The notes: generated by a model from the sequence alone, not told the origin. Positions 35,545-44,452 are shown, numbered from the stretch's first letter. The stretch: DNA of 64,000 nucleotides from Bdellovibrionales bacterium Ga0074139 (GCA_001464795.1 LNEB01000008.1:103783-167782), one strand, 5' to 3'. Made by a program: numbers and translations.

Positions 35545-37864
35545 CTTCCAGGCTCTTGATTGGGAATTGATCCTTCAAAAAATTCAAGGCTATGCCACAA
35601 GTTTATCCGCACAACAAAAAATCAGTGAAACAGCACCACTGGATACACCTGCCGCCGCACAAAAAAGTTTTTTAGAAATTGAGTCTGCTTTTTCCATTGT
35701 TGCCAGTGGCATCAGACCCCATATGCAAAGTTTAGATTTATTTGAAACCTGGATGATCAAAATTAAAAAGAAAGCTGTCTTAAAAACTTTAGAGTTAAAA
35801 GATGTCAGATCTTTTTGCTTAGAAGCTTTAGCTTTGAAAGAAGTATTAAAAGATCATCTGAATCCTTGGACAGAATCTTTAAAAGATCAAATGATGGAGG
35901 CCTCAGAACCTCTAAGTGCCATTGATCAAGTGTTAACTCCCCAGGGTGATATTCGTAATGATGCTTCAGAAAAACTTTATCAACTTTTCACTGAAAAAGA
36001 GCGCCTGTCCAGGGACGTGCAAAACACCATGGATCGACTGGTCAAAGATCATCAAATGGAAAATAAACTGCAAGATAAGTTTGTGACCACCCGTGAAGGT
36101 CGCTGGGTGGTTCCCGTTAGATCGGGCATGCAGGGTTTTCTTCCCGGCGTGATCCACGGCTCATCGCAAACGAAGCAAACTGTTTTCATGGAACCAGAAA
36201 AAGTCATCCCCATGAACAACCGTCTTCGGCAGATTGAAGTAGAAATGGAAGAGGAAGTAGAAAGAATCTTAACTGAACTTTCCTACTACCTTCATGGACT
36301 CACCACAAGTTTTGAAATGACCCGTGTGGCCTTGGAAGCCTCTGACATCAGGCTCGCTCAAGCACAATTTTCAACATTGATTCAAGCCACACCCATTCAA
36401 TTCTCTGATCACACCATTTCCTTAGATGAAGTCCGGCATCCCCTGCTACAACTGGCTGGTAAAAAAGTCATTCCCAACCGAGTTGTTTTAGATACAAAGA
36501 AAAAGATTCTGATTTTATCTGGCCCCAATGCCGGAGGTAAAACGATTTTGTTAAAATCTGTTGGCCTGGCAGCTCAAATGGCAAGATGTGGACTTCCCGT
36601 TTGCACAGGACCCGGATCCCAACTTCCATTTTTCAAACAAATTGTTGTTGCTATCGGAGACTCGCAAAGCGTGGATGAAAACCTCAGCACCTTTGCAGCA
36701 CACCTCAAACTTCTTGATGAAGCCGCAAGCTCCAAAGGCAGTGATCAACTGATTTTAATCGATGAAATTTGTGGTTCCACGGATCCTGAAGAAGGCTCTG
36801 CACTGGCAAGATCCTTCATTGATGAGTTTGAAAAAAATGATGTGTTCGCCGTGATCACTTCACACTTATCACCACTTAAAACCGGCTGGCCTGAAAACAG
36901 TCGTATTCTCAACGGTAGCCTTGAATTCAACACACAGATGGGTAGACCCACCTATCAATTTCTACCAGGCGTGGCCGGCGATTCTTTAGCCTTGCAAACA
37001 GCCCAACGTGTGGGCGTCAACCCTGCTTTAATTACCAGAGCCATGGATTATTTATCGCCAGTCAGCCAAAAAAGACTGCAAAACTTAAGTGAGATGGAAG
37101 TTCTAAAAAAAGAACTGATGGAACTTCAAAATGTATGGCGAAAAGAATCACAAAGTGCCCAAGCATTAAAAAAAGATTATGAACAAAAACTAAAACAATT
37201 CGAACTGGAAAAATCAAAAGCCTTAGATAAAGAAATTAAAAAAGCAGAGAAAAAAGTGGAAGAGGCCATTAGCCAAGCGCAAGTTCAAGATACTTTCAAA
37301 AAATATAGAAATTTAAGTGAAATCAAATCGACATTGCCAGAAATCGTAAAGGCCACGCCATTCACGATGGAGAATAAAATTTCCACGGCCGAGGATTTCG
37401 CACAAAAGTTCCCACCAGGCACAAAGGTTTTTGTCACCGCTTTGAATCAGGATGGAATCGTACAAAGTCTTCCCAATTCCAAGGGTGAGGTTTTGATTTT
37501 AGCTAACTCTATACGTTTGCAAATCCCTTGGTTTGAACTTAAACCACCGGGAGTATCAACCAACCCCACTGCTAAAATCATTCGAGGCTCGTCCAATTTT
37601 ACTGCGGCCCTTGTCGCTGATGACAGAACATTGGATCTTCGCGGTAAATCTGTGGATGAGGCGCTTGAACAACTGGAAATCACACTGGATCAATCCGCCA
37701 CTCGTAAAGAAGACCGTGTAAAAGTGATCCATGGCCATGGCACAGAGGCTTTGAAAAAAGCTGTTCGCACTTATCTATCCAGATCTGTTTATGTCAAAAA
37801 ATGGAAAGCAGGAGCTCCTGAAAATGGTGGAGACGGCATCACTTGGGTGGAACTTTTAGTGTGA
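35519..37864 (+). CDS. mutS2: MutS2 ATPase/endonuclease
   Basis: MutS-family protein of 781 residues without the mismatch-reading domain of MutS1. The core and clamp helices come first, then the ABC-type ATPase with Walker A GPNAGGKTI, signature STFAAHL and Walker B LILIDEICG. A long coiled-coil follows (about 510-610), then the C-terminal Smr domain with LDLRGK and HGHGTEAL. MutS2 suppresses recombination and, in some bacteria, rescues collided ribosomes. Its start is inside lnt and the end overlaps a convergent gene by nine bases. Confidence 0.97.
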   Translation: MGEKRKTFNFQALDWELILQKIQGYATSLSAQQKISETAPLDTPAAAQKSFLEIESAFSIVASGIRPHMQSLDLFETWMIKIKKKAVLKTLELKDVRSFCLEALALKEVLKDHLNPWTESLKDQMMEASEPLSAIDQVLTPQGDIRNDASEKLYQLFTEKERLSRDVQNTMDRLVKDHQMENKLQDKFVTTREGRWVVPVRSGMQGFLPGVIHGSSQTKQTVFMEPEKVIPMNNRLRQIEVEMEEEVERILTELSYYLHGLTTSFEMTRVALEASDIRLAQAQFSTLIQATPIQFSDHTISLDEVRHPLLQLAGKKVIPNRVVLDTKKKILILSGPNAGGKTILLKSVGLAAQMARCGLPVCTGPGSQLPFFKQIVVAIGDSQSVDENLSTFAAHLKLLDEAASSKGSDQLILIDEICGSTDPEEGSALARSFIDEFEKNDVFAVITSHLSPLKTGWPENSRILNGSLEFNTQMGRPTYQFLPGVAGDSLALQTAQRVGVNPALITRAMDYLSPVSQKRLQNLSEMEVLKKELMELQNVWRKESQSAQALKKDYEQKLKQFELEKSKALDKEIKKAEKKVEEAISQAQVQDTFKKYRNLSEIKSTLPEIVKATPFTMENKISTAEDFAQKFPPGTKVFVTALNQDGIVQSLPNSKGEVLILANSIRLQIPWFELKPPGVSTNPTAKIIRGSSNFTAALVADDRTLDLRGKSVDEALEQLEITLDQSATRKEDRVKVIHGHGTEALKKAVRTYLSRSVYVKKWKAGAPENGGDGITWVELLV

Positions 37865-38713
37865 ACTTTCTTGGGTGACTTCTTCGGCTTGAAGATTTTC
37901 ACCCATTCTGTAGCGATCCACCAAAGTGGGATCATTTGTTGGAAACGAAAACAATAAAGTGTGCACGCCGTTTTTTTCATCTTCAATGGTTACCGTTAAA
38001 TAAGTCAGATCCGTTGTGGCGTGATCAGGAAATTCTTTAATAAAGACCACCATTTGATTTCCATGCATGTCAGACTTGCGCCAAATTTCATCGGCATCTT
38101 CAATGGTGGACTCTCGGAGCTCAAAATAATTTTTAAACTCGCTTTGAGGAATATCCAATTCAGACCTGACTTTAAGCATTGATAAATAAAGTCCGATGGC
38201 TAGCGGATCCCCTTCCAACAAGGAATCACCTTCTAAGGCTCCCTCCACCACTTTTTCAAAAATTTTATCATAAATAATTTCACCGGAGCGGTAGTTCTGA
38301 ATCATCTTTTCATTTCGTGTCGGAAAATGAGTCAGGACGAAGGTCGGGATTCGGTCTTCTTCGGTCACATAGCAAACAGCAATGTAAGTGAACTCTTGGG
38401 ATTTGACCTGAATCTCTTTCATAAAAATATGCAAAGTCAGATCAGAAATTTTTTGTGAATCTTTCCAAATTTGGTCTGGGGTATCCAGGGTTTCCTCTAA
38501 ATGCTTTTCTAATTTCACCTGGGCTTTATCAGAAAAATCATCTTTCACTCGAAGCTCTAGATATTCACTTTCCAATTGGTTGATCGCCTTTTCAAAATAA
38601 CCATGGAGGGCTTTTTCATCTTCAAAGATCAATCCTTGTTTTTCATCGATGACGATCAATTCTGTTTCTTTGGGTGATTTTTTTTTGCGAGCTCGAGACT
38701 TAGAATTTTTCAT
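37856..38713 (-). CDS. Protein with two tandem PBECR2-like domains
   Basis: A 285-residue protein with a very basic N-terminus and a duplicated core. The first copy (about 75-170) and the second (about 200-275) share xxLELR or YFELR, then DTPDQIW or EDADEIW, then IFMKE or VFIKE, then a strand with YIAV or YLTV, and finally FPTRNEKMIQNYR or FPTNDPTLVDRYR. The pattern resembles PBECR2 folds, phage and toxin-associated nuclease-like domains. That call is by eye, and catalytic residues are not certain. The ATG giving MKNSKSR is preferred over a TTG 36 bases upstream. No immunity partner is obvious. Confidence 0.72.
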   Translation of the reverse strand: MKNSKSRARKKKSPKETELIVIDEKQGLIFEDEKALHGYFEKAINQLESEYLELRVKDDFSDKAQVKLEKHLEETLDTPDQIWKDSQKISDLTLHIFMKEIQVKSQEFTYIAVCYVTEEDRIPTFVLTHFPTRNEKMIQNYRSGEIIYDKIFEKVVEGALEGDSLLEGDPLAIGLYLSMLKVRSELDIPQSEFKNYFELRESTIEDADEIWRKSDMHGNQMVVFIKEFPDHATTDLTYLTVTIEDEKNGVHTLLFSFPTNDPTLVDRYRMGENLQAEEVTQESSH

Positions 38714-38757
38714 ATTAAAATTTTCTCTTGTTTCAGTCAGAAGCTCCAATGGAATTT

Positions 38758-38774
38758 ATGACGAGAATCGTCAT
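38758..38774. repeat. Perfect inverted repeat in a divergent promoter region
   Basis: ATGACGA and TCGTCAT separated by three bases lie 44 bases upstream of the minus-strand gene. This is a size and symmetry typical of a dimeric repressor site. No regulator is assigned. Confidence 0.35.
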
Positions 38775-38808
38775 TATGAGTGCTTGAATTTTGAGCTTAG
38801 ATCACTCA

Positions 38809-38824
38809 GCCTATCAATATAGGC
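38809..38824 (+). repeat. Inverted repeat upstream of a TTG-start gene
   Basis: GCCTAT and ATAGGC flank a four-base loop, ending 12 bases before the AAGGAGG ribosome site of the next gene. It could be an operator or a leader hairpin. Confidence 0.35.
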
Positions 38825-38848
38825 ATAACATACGCAAGGAGGCGGAGT

Positions 38849-39169
38849 TTGTCTGAAGTCGTACAAGAAAAAAATCTCGAGAGCATGGAAGCTCTATTGG
38901 CACATTCGGCAAGAGGGATTCACATTCTTTTTGACAATAAATCTTTAGCGGATGTTCTTCGTCATGTCAAAGATGATGCGGACTTTTTCAATTTTGATAA
39001 AATGAAAAAGGTCCAAGATGTCATGACGGAACTAATCCAAAAGCCCACTTTGTTTGATAAGATTTCCTATCTAAAATCTTTAGAAAAGGAATCCTTTGAA
39101 ATGGTGGTTCGGGCTTATTTTCATATTGTCGAAAGCACCGTTAGGGCCAACCACGACCTGACTCATTAA
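38849..39169 (+). CDS. Small helical cytoplasmic protein, unknown
   Basis: A 106-residue protein, predicted all-helical, with no signal peptide or membrane span and no family that I recognise. The start is TTG, six bases after a perfect AAGGAGG at 38836-38842, which makes the unusual codon convincing. It has the divergent spacer with two inverted repeats upstream and a 160-base spacer downstream, so it is probably a single-gene transcript. Strong translation signals suggest that the product is made in quantity. Confidence 0.75.
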   Translation: MSEVVQEKNLESMEALLAHSARGIHILFDNKSLADVLRHVKDDADFFNFDKMKKVQDVMTELIQKPTLFDKISYLKSLEKESFEMVVRAYFHIVESTVRANHDLTH

Positions 39170-39329
39170 AAGTCAGATCCGTTTCAAATTGATATCTCAT
39201 TTGAGATTTAATGTTATTTCGTCTTTTTTTGACGAACTTTTGGTGGCTTATTATTAAACAAGTGTCCTTTTTTTCCACAACCTAGACCTAAGTCTCTGTA
39301 TTCTATTAAAAGAATAGATGGAGGACCTC

Positions 39330-40496
39330 ATGAGAACCACAAGCTCACGTAAGAACACTGTGGCAATATTGAGTGTACTCACAATGTGGTACGTTGTTGG
39401 ATGTGATGGAAGAAATGGAAGCGGAACGCCTGCAGAGGAAGTTAACTTTCACACTTATGATATTAATGCTTATCCAATGGATAAGGTTGTCTGTGATCCC
39501 ACAGGCGGAGGAAGTGGCGGCACTTCTCCTCAGCAGGGAATCAAAGGTCAACTTTTTTATAAATCCAGTGATCAGCTGAGATACTACAAAGCTGAAGACT
39601 ATATTAAACACACGACTCAGTCTCCTGTGGATTTATTCTTCAGTGAGATGTTTGTGCCAACTCGCATGTTCACTGCGGGATTTTCGACACAAACCAGTGG
39701 TGTATTAAAAGACGATCAAGGCCAACAACTCATCGAGTTCTTTGGTCTGAAAATGAACACAACAATCAGATTGGCTCCCAATGATGCTGAAGGTGTGTAT
39801 GAATTTGCACTTTTAAGTGATGACGGCGCTGTTATGAAAATCAAAGAAAATGGAGCTTGGAGAGAAATTGTAGCTAATGACGGAGACCATCCCACAAAAC
39901 TAGGATGCTCATCATCAAGAATTACGATGACTCGAGATACGGCTTTAGAAGCTGAAGTTCTTTATTACCAAGGACCACGCTTTCACATTTCCAATGTTCT
40001 GTTATGGAGAAAATTAGCTGATGGTGTAAATGCTGGTCAGGATTTACGCTGTGGAGTTTCTGGTAACGAGTACTGGTTTAATCCCAATAATAATTCTCGT
40101 CCCACTGTGGAATTCAGCAATTTATTTAATCGCGGTTGGAACGTGGTCAGCCAAGGTAATTTTTATTTACCACGGGAAGCTGACGAAAGCACTCAGTACA
40201 ATCCGTGCTCACCTGGAACGAATCCAACGATTACGAACTTTAGGGTGACAGAAGTGACAGCCAATGAAGTGTTTGTGGCATGGACAACGGATATTCCGTC
40301 CACTTCTCAAGCTCTCGTTGTGAACATTGCAACAGGAGATTCAAGACTGACGGCCACTGATAATATCTTGCGAACGAATCATAGTATTCAAATCAGCGGT
40401 TTAGTGTCACAAACAAGTTATTCAATTCAAGGTGTCGCCGTATCAGAGGACTTAGGTCGAGCCATTTCAGCACCGATTGAGCTGACAACGCCCTAA
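39330..40496 (+). CDS. PA14-like and fibronectin III lipoprotein
   Basis: Exported lipoprotein of 388 residues. A basic N-terminus, hydrophobic stretch and VVGC lipobox end near residue 25. Residues about 60-235 look like a PA14 domain: GVYEFALLSDDGAVMKI, then a long loop, then TALEAEVLYYQG and LLWRKL. PA14 domains usually bind carbohydrates. The last 90 residues are a fibronectin type III domain (NEVFVAWTTDIPSTSQ). GGAGG fixes the ATG at 39330. It should sit on the cell surface or in the periplasm and could bind prey or self polysaccharide. A hairpin lies 43 bases after the stop. Confidence 0.83.
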   Translation: MRTTSSRKNTVAILSVLTMWYVVGCDGRNGSGTPAEEVNFHTYDINAYPMDKVVCDPTGGGSGGTSPQQGIKGQLFYKSSDQLRYYKAEDYIKHTTQSPVDLFFSEMFVPTRMFTAGFSTQTSGVLKDDQGQQLIEFFGLKMNTTIRLAPNDAEGVYEFALLSDDGAVMKIKENGAWREIVANDGDHPTKLGCSSSRITMTRDTALEAEVLYYQGPRFHISNVLLWRKLADGVNAGQDLRCGVSGNEYWFNPNNNSRPTVEFSNLFNRGWNVVSQGNFYLPREADESTQYNPCSPGTNPTITNFRVTEVTANEVFVAWTTDIPSTSQALVVNIATGDSRLTATDNILRTNHSIQISGLVSQTSYSIQGVAVSEDLGRAISAPIELTTP

Positions 40497-40538
40497 ATGA
40501 AAATTCAAAATTAAGTTTACGGACCGCGTGTCCGAAAA

Positions 40539-40562
40539 GCAGAAGAGTGAAGACTCTTCTGC
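40539..40562 (+). terminator. Hairpin: terminator that overlaps the next start codon
   Basis: GCAGAAGAGT and ACTCTTCTGC form a perfect ten-pair stem with a four-base loop, preceded by AAAA and followed by TTTATCCATTTTT. It resembles an intrinsic terminator for the lipoprotein gene. The GTG start of the next gene (40547) lies in the stem and loop, so folding would also block its translation. Confidence 0.6.
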
Positions 40563-40834
40563 TTTATCCATTTTTACTTTACTCCATTCAATCTAAAGCC
40601 GAGTACCGAGTTTTTGATTTGCGCATTTATACAGAAGCCTCATCAAGATCGGTGGCCAGCACCCTGGACCCACTTCAGTACAAAGAACTCTACCCCCTAC
40701 AATCGAACGAGAAAATTGAATACACTGACACCTGGATGTGTAAGGGGCGAACTGAAAATTTTCTAGACCTATGCCCCAACCCGCGAAAGGCCCAGATTCC
40801 GGCGGATGACGTCTCAAATCAGAACACCCCATGA
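40547..40834 (+). CDS. Small exported protein, unknown
   Basis: A 95-residue protein with a good signal peptide (MKTLLLYPFLLYSIQSKA, cleavage before EYRV). The mature part has two Cys near its end (CKGRTENFLDLC) that may pair. The GTG start is supported by the signal peptide, not by its ribosome site, which is weak and buried in a hairpin. No family is recognised. It lies 12 bases before the coiled-coil/Hsp20 gene on the same strand. Confidence 0.65.
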   Translation: MKTLLLYPFLLYSIQSKAEYRVFDLRIYTEASSRSVASTLDPLQYKELYPLQSNEKIEYTDTWMCKGRTENFLDLCPNPRKAQIPADDVSNQNTP

Positions 40835-40846
40835 TATATTTAAGAT

Positions 40847-42103
40847 ATGTCAGCAGATATTTACAACGCTCGAACTCGAGCTCAAGACGATCTCACACAA
40901 ATTCAAACGGACTATCACCGTAAGAAAAAGAAATTAGTTCAAGGGCAAGAGTCTGAAATTGATCAGATCAAAGAACAATACCTGGAAAAAAAACAAGCCT
41001 TACAACGACAAAATGAAGCTTCCATTAATCATATTCAAAAAAAACAAGGTGAAACTGTCGAGCAATTCACTGAGCGAAGAAAAATAGCTTCAGAACGTGG
41101 AAAATCACAAATTGAAAAAATGGAAGAGGCCTACCGACAACAGATCAACAAAATGCAAAAAGAAAGATCTGAAGTTGTAGAAAAGATTGATCAAAGCCAA
41201 AAAGACAAAATTAATAAAATCAATGAGCACGCTGAAAGCTCGGTCGAGCTCGCTAAAAACAACAGTCAGAAGCAAATTGAAAGCACAAAAAAGTTAACTA
41301 AAGAGCAAATTGAAAATTACAAAAAAACACAAAGCAGACAGATTGAAGCCATTCGTAATCAAAACGAATTAACTGTGGATAAAGAAATCGCTCGCGGAGA
41401 AATCACCACTGAAAAACTAAAAATGGATTATGACTTGCAAGTTCAAGATCTCAGAGCCCGCGGCGACAGTGCCATTGAAAATGAAAAACAAAACAAAGAA
41501 CTCAAAATCCAAAAAGTAGAAGCCGAATTTTCAAATGATTATGAAAAACAGCAAAAGAACTGGCAAAACCGCGAAGAGCGTTTGAATGAAACCTATACTC
41601 AAAAACTAGGGCACCAAAAAGAAAAGCAAGAGCAATTAGCAAAAAGCCAAGAAAAGCATTTTCAAAAAAAATATGAACTGAACGAGCGTGATAACCAAAT
41701 TTCATTGGATATTCAGAATCGAAACTTAACAAAGCAGCTTCTGAATGAAAAAAGAAAATTTGCAGCTGAGCTTCAGCAGTACTCTGGAAAAGCGGAAGAT
41801 CCTTTTTACCGGGTCAATGACCGAGGATCACAGCTGAATGAAACATCGGATTCCTATGTTTTAAAAGCTTTTGTGCCTGAGCATGAAAAAGAAAATATTA
41901 AAGTGATCATCGACCGCAACAAAGCCGTGATCGCTGGCCAACGATCCTTTAATGATAAAATTGATGACCCTGATAAGAAAGTCACAACAGATAACTATCA
42001 AAGCTTTAGAGAAGAGTTTCAGTTTGAGCGGCCCGTGGTGGCCGAGGCCATGATACGAGAGCGCGATGGAGACTTTATCGTTTTTAAAATTCCTAAGGGG
42101 TAG
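40847..42103 (+). CDS. Long coiled-coil protein fused to an Hsp20 (alpha-crystallin) domain
   Basis: Of 418 residues, the first 310 or so are almost uninterrupted Lys/Glu/Gln-rich coiled coil with no signal peptide. From about residue 316 a beta-sandwich of the alpha-crystallin type begins (YVLKAFVPEHEKENIKVIID, AVIAGQR, FQFERPVV, FIVFKIPK), the core of small heat-shock proteins. Ordinary Hsp20 proteins have only a short N-terminal arm, so this layout is unusual. It may be a structural filament with chaperone caps. It is followed two bases later by an exported-protein gene, and both probably share a transcript. Confidence 0.8.
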   Translation: MSADIYNARTRAQDDLTQIQTDYHRKKKKLVQGQESEIDQIKEQYLEKKQALQRQNEASINHIQKKQGETVEQFTERRKIASERGKSQIEKMEEAYRQQINKMQKERSEVVEKIDQSQKDKINKINEHAESSVELAKNNSQKQIESTKKLTKEQIENYKKTQSRQIEAIRNQNELTVDKEIARGEITTEKLKMDYDLQVQDLRARGDSAIENEKQNKELKIQKVEAEFSNDYEKQQKNWQNREERLNETYTQKLGHQKEKQEQLAKSQEKHFQKKYELNERDNQISLDIQNRNLTKQLLNEKRKFAAELQQYSGKAEDPFYRVNDRGSQLNETSDSYVLKAFVPEHEKENIKVIIDRNKAVIAGQRSFNDKIDDPDKKVTTDNYQSFREEFQFERPVVAEAMIRERDGDFIVFKIPKG

Positions 42104-42105
42104 GT

Positions 42106-43374
42106 TTGATTTATTTCCTTATTCAAACCCTTTTCATCCTCCCCTCTTGGGGGCTTAGCCCCAAGACAGTGAAAGCTTGGCCCGAATGCCAGGGGAAAAA
42201 AAGTCAGTGGACAGCCTCACAGATTCAAACCTTAAAAGAAACGGGCCATTTTTTTAATCCAGTGGATCGTTTAGATCGCTTTAGTGTTAGCATCGAAAAA
42301 TTGAATGAATGGAATCAAAGCCAAACTGCATGCGATAAGCATCAGGTGTCACCTTTTGGAGGAATCAATAAACTTCCCCACCCGGCCGCTATCACAGTGG
42401 ATCAGTTACAAAAAAAAATAACTGAAAAAATTCAAAAGGATGTGAACAACCAAAAAACTATTATCGATAACGCAGTCGTTTGCACTGCAAAGAAACCACC
42501 CACTGGCTGTGAAAAGTTTATTAGCATCCTTATGCCCGAGCTTCAAGACCGCTTAAAAACCATGCGGGTCTTGAAAAGTCTGGCTGATCAAAGTGACAAC
42601 ATCCAGCACGATAAACCCTTCACCGACAACTTGTATCAAAATTTTTATCCCAGCCTTTGGGGAAAAACTAAGCAAATAGAACTAAGCCCTTTATCAGAGG
42701 ATGAAATTAAAACCCGTAATGAACTTGCTCAAACGATATCCCCTGAAGCGGCTAGGACTGCCTACTACAGCCTGATTTCTACAACCCGTACTTTGTTATT
42801 TTTTGATAAAGAAGTGACCAAAGAAAATATGCATCAGGCTTTTAAAAATTTACAAAGCCAAAATCAATTCGATCAATTGGAACTATTAAAAAATCCACAA
42901 CAAGAACTATTACTTATGGCTGATTATGTGAAAGAAGCCATCACTGAATTACCTGAGGCTCAAAAAGGTGATGCTTGTCTGGTGGTCAGCGAAATTTATA
43001 GAAACCTGGAAATACAGTATGAAAAGTTCCCTTTGTATTTAGCCATGGTGTCTGGAATGGCAAGCCTCAGTGGACCTGGCGTAACAATCATGGGAAAAAA
43101 AATTCTTGAAGGACAACTAAAAAAAATGACCTTAGCAGGAGCTGCCACCTTGGGCTCTATATCGATTAAAAATTTCCAAGCTTATCAAAATGGAGTCAGC
43201 TTTTGCTCGACTCAGGCAGTGAGTAATGAAATGTTAAAGTCGAAAGTTTGCAATTTTGAAAAATTAGAGCAGATTTACGATGAAGCTCAGTGGGGGGCGA
43301 TTGCATCCTCTACACTGATGGTGGGATCAGTGGCCTTAAGTCTTTTAAGGATGACAAAAGGCCTCCATCCCTAA
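42106..43374 (+). CDS. Exported protein of unknown function
   Basis: A 422-residue protein with a signal peptide (first 17 residues) and a mostly helical mature region with seven or more Cys. Two hydrophobic stretches near the C-terminus (about 310-330 and 395-415) could anchor it in the membrane. The start is TTG, with AAGGGG five bases upstream inside the end of the preceding gene, so it is translationally linked to the Hsp20 fusion. I do not recognise the family. Its stop is immediately followed by the end of a convergent gene, with no bases between. Confidence 0.72.
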   Translation: MIYFLIQTLFILPSWGLSPKTVKAWPECQGKKSQWTASQIQTLKETGHFFNPVDRLDRFSVSIEKLNEWNQSQTACDKHQVSPFGGINKLPHPAAITVDQLQKKITEKIQKDVNNQKTIIDNAVVCTAKKPPTGCEKFISILMPELQDRLKTMRVLKSLADQSDNIQHDKPFTDNLYQNFYPSLWGKTKQIELSPLSEDEIKTRNELAQTISPEAARTAYYSLISTTRTLLFFDKEVTKENMHQAFKNLQSQNQFDQLELLKNPQQELLLMADYVKEAITELPEAQKGDACLVVSEIYRNLEIQYEKFPLYLAMVSGMASLSGPGVTIMGKKILEGQLKKMTLAGAATLGSISIKNFQAYQNGVSFCSTQAVSNEMLKSKVCNFEKLEQIYDEAQWGAIASSTLMVGSVALSLLRMTKGLHP

Positions 43375-43857
43375 TTACCTCTGACCTTCTCCGATTTCAA
43401 TGGCACCTAACTGTTCAACTGAAAAGTTGGATGGTTTCTGAAAAGCTGTTACATCAGAAATTCCCACTGGTGTAGAAAAAGCCTCAGCAGCCATGGATTC
43501 CCCAGAACCAAAGTATAAAGAAACTAACGCCACGGGAGCAAGAGCCTTTAAAGCCTTAGACCCTACTGATCGGGCACGGGTACCCAATTGATCATAAGTT
43601 AAATTAATCTTTTTTCGGTTGCGAAGATCACCAACTGTGACTTGTTTGCCAGTAACACGGTTAACCACATCAATGATTTGACCGTCTGGTGTTGTGGTTT
43701 GCAAAACGGTACGATCGGGATACTTTTCAGTTGAGGCTTGAATATGATCAAGACGGTCTAAATGACGATCCCACTGCTCACCATTCATGCGGTTTCCGTT
43801 AGCAAAAGACAATTGAGATAACAAAATAACAAAAGCTATTAAATTTAACTTTTTCAT
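43375..43857 (-). CDS. Small exported protein, unknown
   Basis: A 160-residue protein with a signal peptide ending SFANG. The mature part has a charged N-terminal half with a PDGQIIDVVNRVTG pattern and a hydrophobic segment near 105-120 (ALAPVALVSLYFGSG) that could be a span. No family is recognised. AAGGAG precedes the ATG. It stands alone, convergent with the exported-protein gene and facing the RAYT remnant region. Confidence 0.7.
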   Translation of the reverse strand: MKKLNLIAFVILLSQLSFANGNRMNGEQWDRHLDRLDHIQASTEKYPDRTVLQTTTPDGQIIDVVNRVTGKQVTVGDLRNRKKINLTYDQLGTRARSVGSKALKALAPVALVSLYFGSGESMAAEAFSTPVGISDVTAFQKPSNFSVEQLGAIEIGEGQR

Positions 43858-43917
43858 CTGGAAAAACTCCTTAAATAAAGATTGAGTGACACAACTCTAT
43901 GCATGCAAGCCATGCCA

Positions 43918-43944
43918 AGTGGTGACTCATAATAAGTCACCACT
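43918..43944. repeat. Strong hairpin near a RAYT remnant
   Basis: AGTGGTGACT and AGTCACCACT form a perfect ten-pair stem with a seven-base loop. It sits between an exported-protein promoter and a broken RAYT transposase. REP-like hairpins are RAYT substrates, so it may be a relic target, though only one copy was noticed. Confidence 0.45.
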
Positions 43945-44065
43945 AACACTTGAATTTATTTCGGGTTTTTAAGTTTATCAAAATGAGACTCAGTTAATTG
44001 ACAATAAAAATCCAGACAGCTGACTGAATGATCGACAGCAAAAAATTAAATCAATAAAAATTTGT

Positions 44066-44452
44066 TTAACTTGAATTACTTCTCTTACTATTAGACCTCG
44101 GCTGATAAGCTATGACTTGTAGTAACTCAAGAGTATTTTTTTGAATGTAACTTGCCACACGCTTGAACTCTTGTCCCCAGCTGACGATCCTAGAGTACAA
44201 CAGATAACTCCAGAACTTGCGCTGGTTCTTCTTACACCCTTTTTGCTTTTGAGAGGCACCGCCCGCACTTAACTTCAGAGGACATTCTTTTAAAATTCGC
44301 TGAGCTGTCTGCCCTGCAAGGACCCTGAAGAAGTTCTGTAAACCTTCCAGGTTTTGGGCTTTAACAAGCAGATGCAAGTGATCGCCCCCCCTTGAAGAGC
44401 AGTGAATGCAATAAGCAATGGGGCGGTGCCTAGTGAAAGGGCTGGTTGATGG
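44066..44452 (-). pseudogene. Remnant of a RAYT/IS200-like Y1 transposase
   Basis: Reading from just after an in-frame stop at 44453-44455, the frame gives IHCSSRGGDHLHLLVKA (the HUH metal site), then FFRVLAG, FWSYLLYSRIVSWGQEF and YIQKNTLEL, where the Tyr would be the nicking residue. These match the C-terminal two thirds of REP-associated tyrosine transposases common in delta-type bacteria. The N-terminal part is missing and only TTG is available as a start, so I call it a decayed fragment. It shows past transposon activity at this spot. Confidence 0.75.

Noticed and set aside
38891..38907. TGGCACATTCGGC as a sigma-54 site
   Set aside because: The GC is two bases too close to the GG, and it lies within a gene.
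44066..44377. The RAYT fragment as an intact 103-residue gene
   Set aside because: The frame and the HUH site extend upstream of the TTG, and the family N-terminus is missing, so a remnant fits better.
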